This document shows, piece after piece, positions 59,194-64,000 of a stretch of 64,000 nucleotides of DNA. Source of the DNA: Hornefia porci (GTDB lineage: Bacteria; Bacillota; Clostridia; Peptostreptococcales; Anaerovoracaceae). The position numbers and the translations under genes are program-made. The DNA is taken from NCBI RefSeq assembly GCF_001940235.1, contig NZ_MJIE01000001.1, positions 2,604,001-2,668,000 on the forward strand, in the 5' to 3' direction. Below the pieces are notes generated by a model that saw only the letters and a program-made list of their open reading frames with translations, had not been told where the DNA came from and ran no database searches. Within the stretch, counting starts at the first letter, position 1. Every line of letters starts with the position of its first letter.

Positions 59194-60174
59194 ATGAAAG
59201 AATCAATCAAACAGGAAGTGCTGCAGCGGATGCTGCCGCTTCTAGACAATGCACAGGCAAAAGCACTGGAACAGACGCTGGAATCTGTGCTTGGCAAGTA
59301 TATGGAGGATAAGCCGGATAAGGACGAAATCAGCAGTCAGGAGCTTCTGCAGAAGTTTCTGGAGGCAAAGCGCATCGAGGGATGTTCCGAGAAAACGCTT
59401 ACCTACTACCAGAACACGATCAGCCGGATGTTGACGGAAACTGGTAAGGAGGTGACGCATATTATGACGGAAGATCTGCGGTCATACCTGACGGACTATC
59501 AGAAACTGAATGACCTCAGCCGCGTTACGATTGACAATGTGCGCCGGATTCTGTCGAGCTTCTTCTCCTGGTTGGAGGATGAGGAATATCTTATCAAAAG
59601 TCCGATTCGCCGAATTCACAAGGTGAAGACGACGAGCAGCATCAAGGACACTTACTCGGATGAGGATCTGGAGAAGATGCGAGACAGTTGTGAAGAAAAA
59701 CGTGATCTCGCTTTGATTGATATGCTGGCCTCAACGGGAATGCGCGTCGGTGAACTGGTGCTGCTGAACCAGTCGGACATTAATTTCAACGAGCGGGAGT
59801 GCAAGGTGCTCGGCAAGGGCAACAAGGAACGCATTGTATACTTTGATGCTCGAACGAAAATACATCTGCAAGAGTATCTCGACAGTCGAAGTGATAACGG
59901 TGAGGCGTTGTTTGTCACACTGAAGGCTCCGCATTCACGACTTACCATCGGAGGTGTGGAATCGCGAGTCCGGGATATTGGAAAGCGTCTGAACATAGAG
60001 AAGGTACATCCGCATAAGTTCCGGCGGACGCTTGCTACAAAGGCGATAGATAAGGGAATGCCGATTGAGCAGTTGCAACAGCTACTCGGGCATAAACGAA
60101 TAGATACAACGCTTCAGTACGCAATGGTCAAACAGAGCAACGTGAAGCTGGCGCATAAGAAATATATTGGATAG
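59194..60174 (+). CDS. Tyrosine recombinase / site-specific DNA invertase
   Basis: 326 residues. The N-terminal SAM-like core-binding domain (about 50-150) has LQKFLEAKRIEGCSEKTLTYY. The catalytic domain shows Arg in ASTGMRVGELVLLNQ, Lys in LGKGNKERIVYF, HxxR in VHPHKFRRTLAT, His in LGHKRIDTTLQY and the Tyr nucleophile in QYAMV. It is the natural candidate to invert the hsdS cassettes: it lies between the two loci and is of the XerC/D-like class found in phase-variable hsd systems. AAGGAG precedes the ATG. Confidence 0.92.
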   Translation: MKESIKQEVLQRMLPLLDNAQAKALEQTLESVLGKYMEDKPDKDEISSQELLQKFLEAKRIEGCSEKTLTYYQNTISRMLTETGKEVTHIMTEDLRSYLTDYQKLNDLSRVTIDNVRRILSSFFSWLEDEEYLIKSPIRRIHKVKTTSSIKDTYSDEDLEKMRDSCEEKRDLALIDMLASTGMRVGELVLLNQSDINFNERECKVLGKGNKERIVYFDARTKIHLQEYLDSRSDNGEALFVTLKAPHSRLTIGGVESRVRDIGKRLNIEKVHPHKFRRTLATKAIDKGMPIEQLQQLLGHKRIDTTLQYAMVKQSNVKLAHKKYIG

Positions 60175-60182
60175 GAAGTGGA

Positions 60183-60689
60183 ATGATGAAGTGCAAATTG
60201 GAAGATATTGCAGATGTCACAATGGGGCAATCACCAAAATCTGAATTCTACAATTCAGACGGTGAGGGAATGCCATTTTTGCAAGGTAATCGAACATTTG
60301 GGACAAAGTATCCAACGTTTGATACATACACTACGAAAGTCACTAAAACGGCAAAAGCTGGTGATGTCATTATGAGTGTACGAGCTCCAGTTGGTGATTT
60401 AAACTTTACACCAGTAGATATGTGTCTTGGTCGTGGTGTTTGTGGCATCAGAATGAAGAATGGAAATCAAAGTTTTTTGTTCTATCTTCTAAAGTACTAC
60501 ATGCCTTTGTTACTTAAAAAAGAAAGCGGCACTGTTTTCGGATCTGTTAATCGTAACGATATTAATGGACTTGAAATTGATATTCCAGAAGAGGAATCTG
60601 ACCAGAAAATAATAGCGAGGTATCTTGCTATGCTTGATGACATGATCGAAGAAAATGAAAAGATAAACAAGAATTTATATGCGGCTTAG
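60183..60689 (+). CDS. Half-length HsdS: N-terminal target-recognition half (TRD1b), open to inversion
   Basis: 168 residues, starting MMKCKLEDIADVTMGQ. TRD1b (1-150) differs from TRD1a. The central conserved region follows, EENEKINKNLYAA, and then stops: at NKNL the sequence switches to the reversed end of another hsdS, because the downstream cassette lies inverted. If the cassette 60679-61261 were inverted the frame would continue into TRD2b and give a full-length second HsdS. The truncated form may still work as a half-subunit dimer, known for some HsdS proteins. Confidence 0.9.
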   Translation: MMKCKLEDIADVTMGQSPKSEFYNSDGEGMPFLQGNRTFGTKYPTFDTYTTKVTKTAKAGDVIMSVRAPVGDLNFTPVDMCLGRGVCGIRMKNGNQSFLFYLLKYYMPLLLKKESGTVFGSVNRNDINGLEIDIPEEESDQKIIARYLAMLDDMIEENEKINKNLYAA

Positions 60690-60698
60690 AGGTCGATG
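60663..60698 (+). repeat. Recombination site 2 and 36-bp identity with locus 1
   Basis: Site ATAAACAAGAATTTAT at 60663-60678. The 36 bases 60663-60698 are identical to the reverse complement of 58027-58062. The identity includes the stop codon and 3' end of the opposite-strand hsdS half. Confidence 0.9.
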
Positions 60699-61351
60699 CT
60701 AGAGACGTCGATCTCGCCGGACATGAGTCGAGGAAGTAATGAATCTCGCATATCTGCAAGGGTTTTAGATTCTTTGTTGTTAAAAGCTATCGTCTCGTAA
60801 TACGGAGATGCCAGTGTTTCAAAATTAGAGAGTGTCTGGTCATCCGGAATCTGGAGAGGAATAGCATCAAGAATCTTTGTAGTCATACTTGGAACTGCAG
60901 ATCCAGTATTCATGGACGCTAAATCCTTGCCTTTAAGAAAATGGAATACAAACTTTGCAACATTCTTCCTCTTCATTTTCGTAAAGAACATCGTGTCCAC
61001 TGACCAGAAAGGTTCATTAACGTATATAACGTTGTTGAGTGTTCCCTTACGAGGAATGAGAACCGATTCATGATCATATAGAAACTGATCAACATGGCGC
61101 ATGATACCTCCTGAGCCGTAAACAGGTATAGCACCATCATTCAGCTTTTTATAATTTTTGCCATAACAAACCTCGATGAGGTCAGAGAGTTTGCCTTCAG
61201 GCCATGAAGAATCTGCATCGGTGATAAACATCTTAGTATATGTGGCTTGCGCTTGCTCAAGTAAATTCTTGTTTGAAACGGAGCGAAGATGAATGAAAAC
61301 CATCTCTATGAAGAGGACAATGTAAGAAATAAATGAAGGAGTGAGACTCAT
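60686..61351 (-). CDS. Silent, inverted C-terminal half of hsdS (TRD2b)
   Basis: The frame on the minus strand contains, from about 61274 down, SNKNLLEQAQATYTK, then TRD2b, and the distal conserved end DSLLPRLMSGEIDVSSIDL. The bases above 61274 (about 26 codons) are only the antisense of the hsdR leader. There is no credible ribosome binding site at 61351, so the half is probably not made in this orientation; it is a stored cassette to be joined to TRD1b or, through larger inversions, to TRD1a. Confidence 0.8.
   Translation of the reverse strand: MSLTPSFISYIVLFIEMVFIHLRSVSNKNLLEQAQATYTKMFITDADSSWPEGKLSDLIEVCYGKNYKKLNDGAIPVYGSGGIMRHVDQFLYDHESVLIPRKGTLNNVIYVNEPFWSVDTMFFTKMKRKNVAKFVFHFLKGKDLASMNTGSAVPSMTTKILDAIPLQIPDDQTLSNFETLASPYYETIAFNNKESKTLADMRDSLLPRLMSGEIDVSSIDL
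61262..61274 (-). repeat. Recombination site 3, inverted, core only
   Basis: TAAATTCTTGTTT (reverse complement of the core AAACAAGAATTTA). Only the 13-bp core is shared; flanks differ from sites 1, 2 and 4. It bounds the TRD2b cassette on the side nearest hsdR. Confidence 0.85.
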
Positions 61352-64000
61352 GTCAGGATTTTATACCGAAGCGGATTATGAGAATTCGATAATCGAATTA
61401 TTCCGGAACATGGGGTACCGGTATGTATACGCACCGGATTTGGAGCGTGACTTCCATAGCCCTTTATTTGAAGAAGAATTGATATCTGCGCTGCATAGGT
61501 TGAATCCGAAAATGCCGGAGGATGCTATTACAGATGCGCTGTCCAAACTGAAGCATTTTGAAAACGCTGAACTTGTCCAGAAAAATGAACTCTTTATGGA
61601 CTATCTTCAGCATGGAATCGAAGTTCGGTACTTCGTTAAGGGTGAGGAGCGCTCCGGCCTCGTCTATATTGCCGACTACAAAAATCCTGAAAACGACTCC
61701 TTTGTTGTGGCCAATCAATGGACGTTCATTGAAAACAGCAACAAGCGTCCCGATGTGCTTCTGTTTTTAAATGGCTTGCCGGTTGTACTTATTGAGCTGA
61801 AGTCACCATCTCGTGAGGAGACCGATGCATCAGAAGGATATCTACAGATCAGAAACTATATGCAGGAAATTCCTTCGATGTTTATCTATAACTGCATCTG
61901 TGTCATCAGCGATCATTTAACCAGCAAGGCCGGAACCATCACTTCCGGTGAAGATCGCTTCATGGAATGGAAAACAAAAGACGGCAGTTATGAGAATACG
62001 CAATACGCTCAGTTTGATACATTCTTTGAGGGAATGTTTGAAAAAGAGCGCCTGCTGGACATCATCAAAAACTTCATCTGCTTCTCAAATGAGGGGTTGA
62101 AGAAGTTTAAGATTCTGGCTGGCTATCACCAGTATTTTGCAGTGCGAAAGGCTATTGAATCTACAAAGAACGCCACGGTTACTGATGGTAAAGGTGGCGT
62201 ATTCTGGCATACACAGGGCAGCGGAAAATCTCTGTCTATGGTTTTTTATGCACACCTTCTGCAGGAAGCGCTGGACAGCCCAACTATCGTAGTAATTACA
62301 GACCGTAACGATCTTGATGATCAGCTCTATGGTCAGTTTGCAAAGTGTAAGGATTTTCTGCGTCAGGAACCGGTGCATGCTACCTGTAGGAAGCTAACAG
62401 AGACTTCCGGGAAAAATGATATCGGATTGAAGGACTGGCTAGACGGCAGGCAGGCAAACGGCATCATTTTTACGACGATGCAGAAATTCGAGGAGTCTTC
62501 TGAGCCGCTTTCAGAGCGCCGTAACATCATCGTTATGGCTGATGAGGCGCATCGCAGCCAGTATGGATTGAAGGAAAAAGTTGACGCCAAGACCGGTGAG
62601 ATAAAGGTCGGAACGGCGCGTATTATTCGTGATAGCCTTCCGAATGCTACATATATTGGATTTACCGGAACTCCCATCTCGGCGAAAGACAGAAATACCC
62701 GTGAGGTTTTTGGTGATTACATCGATATTTACGACATGACACAGGCCGTAGAGGATGGCGCAACGAGACCGGTATATTATGAGAGCCGCGTAATTAAGCT
62801 GAAATTCGACGAAGCTACGCTTCATCTGATTGATCAGGAATACGACATTATGGCGAATAATGCGGATCCTGAAGTGGTTGAAAAGAGCAAGAAGGAGCTT
62901 GGTCAGATGGAAGCTGTTCTTGGAAATGACGCTACCATAGATTCACTGGTTAATGATATTCTTGACCACTATGAAAATTATCGAGCCGATCTCCTGACAG
63001 GAAAGGCGATGGTTGTCGCGTATTCTCGCGCAATCGCTATGAAGATTTATAATCGTATTCTTGAACTGCGCCCAAGCTGGAAAGAAAAGGTCAAGGTTGT
63101 AATGACCGAGAGCAATAAAGATCCGGAAGAGTGGCGTGCTGTTATTGGGAATAAGCGCCGCAGGGATGAGCTCGCTAAGGAATTCAAAGACAATAATAGC
63201 GAAATGAAGATCGCCATAGTCGTTGATATGTGGTTGACTGGATTTGACGTTCCTTCTCTTGCAACGATGTATGTCTATAAGCCGATGCAGGGTTATAATC
63301 TGATGCAGGCCATTGCCCGTGTCAATCGTGTCTTTCAGGATAAAGAAGGCGGCTTGATTGTTGACTATGTAGGCATTGCATCAGCATTGAAACAGGCCAT
63401 GAATGACTATACGGCTCGTGATAAAAAGAATTACGGTGATACCGATATTGCCAAAGTGGCGTATCCGAAGTTCCTTGAGAAACTCTCCATTTGCTGTGAT
63501 CTGTTCCACGGATATGACTATTTCAAGTTTACGAACGGCACCGATCTTGAACGCTCGAAGGTTATCACCGGGGCAGTTAACTTCATTGTAGGAACTGACA
63601 AGGAAAGAGAACGCGAAGACTTCATCAAAGAAGCACTGTTGTTGCGTCAGGCTTTGTCTCTCTGCTCTTCACTGGTAGAGCGTGATCTGCGAGTCGAGGC
63701 GGCATTCTTTGAATCTGTCCGCGTGCTTGTTATGCGCTTAATGAATCAGGGCGAGGGTAAGAAGCTATCTCTGCCGGAAATGAACGCTCGTATCAATGAA
63801 CTTCTGAAATCTAGCATCAAGAGCGATGGTGTTATCAATTTGTTCTCTGATATTAAAGAGGAATTCTCCCTGTTCGACCCTAAATTCCTTGAGGAAATTT
63901 CAAAGATGAAGGAGAAGAATCTTGCTGTTGAGCTTCTGAAAAAACTAATAGCGGAACAGGTGCAGATATATAGACGCACGAATGTGGTTAAGTCCGAGAA
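61350..64000 (+). CDS. hsdR: Type I restriction-modification system, restriction subunit R (3' end beyond the window)
   Basis: At least 883 codons, open to the last base. AAGGAG precedes the ATG at 61350. The nuclease domain (about 1-200) holds KRPDVLLFLNGLPVVLIELKSPS with the PD-(D/E)xK-type Asp and ExK. The motor core shows Walker A FWHTQGSGKSLSMVF, DEAH box VMADEAHRSQYG, FTGTPISAKDR, and later MWLTGFDVPSLATMYVYK and QAIARVNR. It translocates DNA and cuts unmodified DNA in complex with HsdM and HsdS. Its ATG lies 76 bases from the TRD2b cassette's outer site. Confidence 0.95.
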   Translation, partial: MSGFYTEADYENSIIELFRNMGYRYVYAPDLERDFHSPLFEEELISALHRLNPKMPEDAITDALSKLKHFENAELVQKNELFMDYLQHGIEVRYFVKGEERSGLVYIADYKNPENDSFVVANQWTFIENSNKRPDVLLFLNGLPVVLIELKSPSREETDASEGYLQIRNYMQEIPSMFIYNCICVISDHLTSKAGTITSGEDRFMEWKTKDGSYENTQYAQFDTFFEGMFEKERLLDIIKNFICFSNEGLKKFKILAGYHQYFAVRKAIESTKNATVTDGKGGVFWHTQGSGKSLSMVFYAHLLQEALDSPTIVVITDRNDLDDQLYGQFAKCKDFLRQEPVHATCRKLTETSGKNDIGLKDWLDGRQANGIIFTTMQKFEESSEPLSERRNIIVMADEAHRSQYGLKEKVDAKTGEIKVGTARIIRDSLPNATYIGFTGTPISAKDRNTREVFGDYIDIYDMTQAVEDGATRPVYYESRVIKLKFDEATLHLIDQEYDIMANNADPEVVEKSKKELGQMEAVLGNDATIDSLVNDILDHYENYRADLLTGKAMVVAYSRAIAMKIYNRILELRPSWKEKVKVVMTESNKDPEEWRAVIGNKRRRDELAKEFKDNNSEMKIAIVVDMWLTGFDVPSLATMYVYKPMQGYNLMQAIARVNRVFQDKEGGLIVDYVGIASALKQAMNDYTARDKKNYGDTDIAKVAYPKFLEKLSICCDLFHGYDYFKFTNGTDLERSKVITGAVNFIVGTDKEREREDFIKEALLLRQALSLCSSLVERDLRVEAAFFESVRVLVMRLMNQGEGKKLSLPEMNARINELLKSSIKSDGVINLFSDIKEEFSLFDPKFLEEISKMKEKNLAVELLKKLIAEQVQIYRRTNVVKSE

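Noticed and set aside
57364..60677. Simple deletion cassette between the two direct copies of the recombination site
   Set aside because: The direct pair (sites 1 and 2) could recombine to delete rhuM and the recombinase, but the inverted pairs flanking each TRD2 half explain the present half-gene layout better; deletion is only a possible side reaction.

Overview
The window looks like a chromosomal stretch of a strictly anaerobic, amino-acid or organic-acid fermenting Clostridia member. The evidence is the BadF-type acyl-CoA dehydratase activase genes, CoA-dependent beta-keto acid cleavage, FolE2, a split Hsd locus, GGAGG-type ribosome binding sites and sigma-A-like promoters. The species cannot be named from sequence alone. 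Most of the window is GC-rich and densely coded, mainly on the + strand. From about 54.8 kb to the end it becomes visibly AT-richer, consistent with an acquired restriction-modification island.

Layout. 0-9 kb: sfsA, a flavoprotein, a three-gene set related to 2-hydroxyacyl-CoA dehydratase and its activase, an acyl-CoA synthetase, a Crp/Fnr regulator and a Na/Pi cotransporter. 9-18 kb: polysaccharide deacetylase, AAA ATPase, pyridoxal kinase, tRNA-Val(GAC), a lipase-like hydrolase and sbcDC. 18-25 kb: a very small membrane peptide gene, a zinc-ribbon protein, and a sigma-54 activator followed by a sigma-54 (-24/-12) promoter and a catabolic operon (3-hydroxyacyl-CoA dehydrogenase, beta-keto acid cleavage enzyme, short-chain fatty acid transporter). 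25-34 kb: thioesterase, a second acyl-CoA synthetase, mutY, a CbiT-like protein, rarA, ADP-ribosylglycohydrolase and a secreted nuclease. 34-39.6 kb: one apparent operon with queD-like, folE2, folP, folK, ilvB, ilvN and a 2-hydroxyacid dehydrogenase. 39.6-45 kb: a metal-responsive ArsR / HMA / P-type ATPase operon with a recognisable operator, a nitroreductase, and a guanidine-type exporter behind a riboswitch-like attenuator. 45-55 kb: membrane phosphoesterase, purC behind a triplicated leader, the AmmeMemoRadiSam pair, Rrf2 and LysR regulators and O-acetylhomoserine sulfhydrylase. 55-64 kb: a type I restriction-modification locus.

The strongest finding is the type I locus. It has hsdM, a full-length hsdS, rhuM, a tyrosine recombinase, an N-terminal half hsdS, an inverted C-terminal half hsdS and hsdR (cut by the window end). 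Four copies of a short site (core AAACAAGAATTTA) bound the C-terminal target-recognition cassettes of both hsdS loci in inverted orientation. Each cassette could therefore be flipped on or off, and larger inversions could swap cassettes between loci. This is a phase-variable specificity switch readable directly from the sequence.

Other noteworthy signals are: a dispersed structured element of about 155 bp in three intergenic copies with compensatory base changes; a 136-137-bp leader unit present three times in tandem before purC; a riboswitch-like attenuator before a Gdx/SugE transporter; a 25-residue hydrophobic peptide with its own promoter and terminator; and low-complexity, tandem-repeat N-termini on FolK and a hydroxyacid dehydrogenase.
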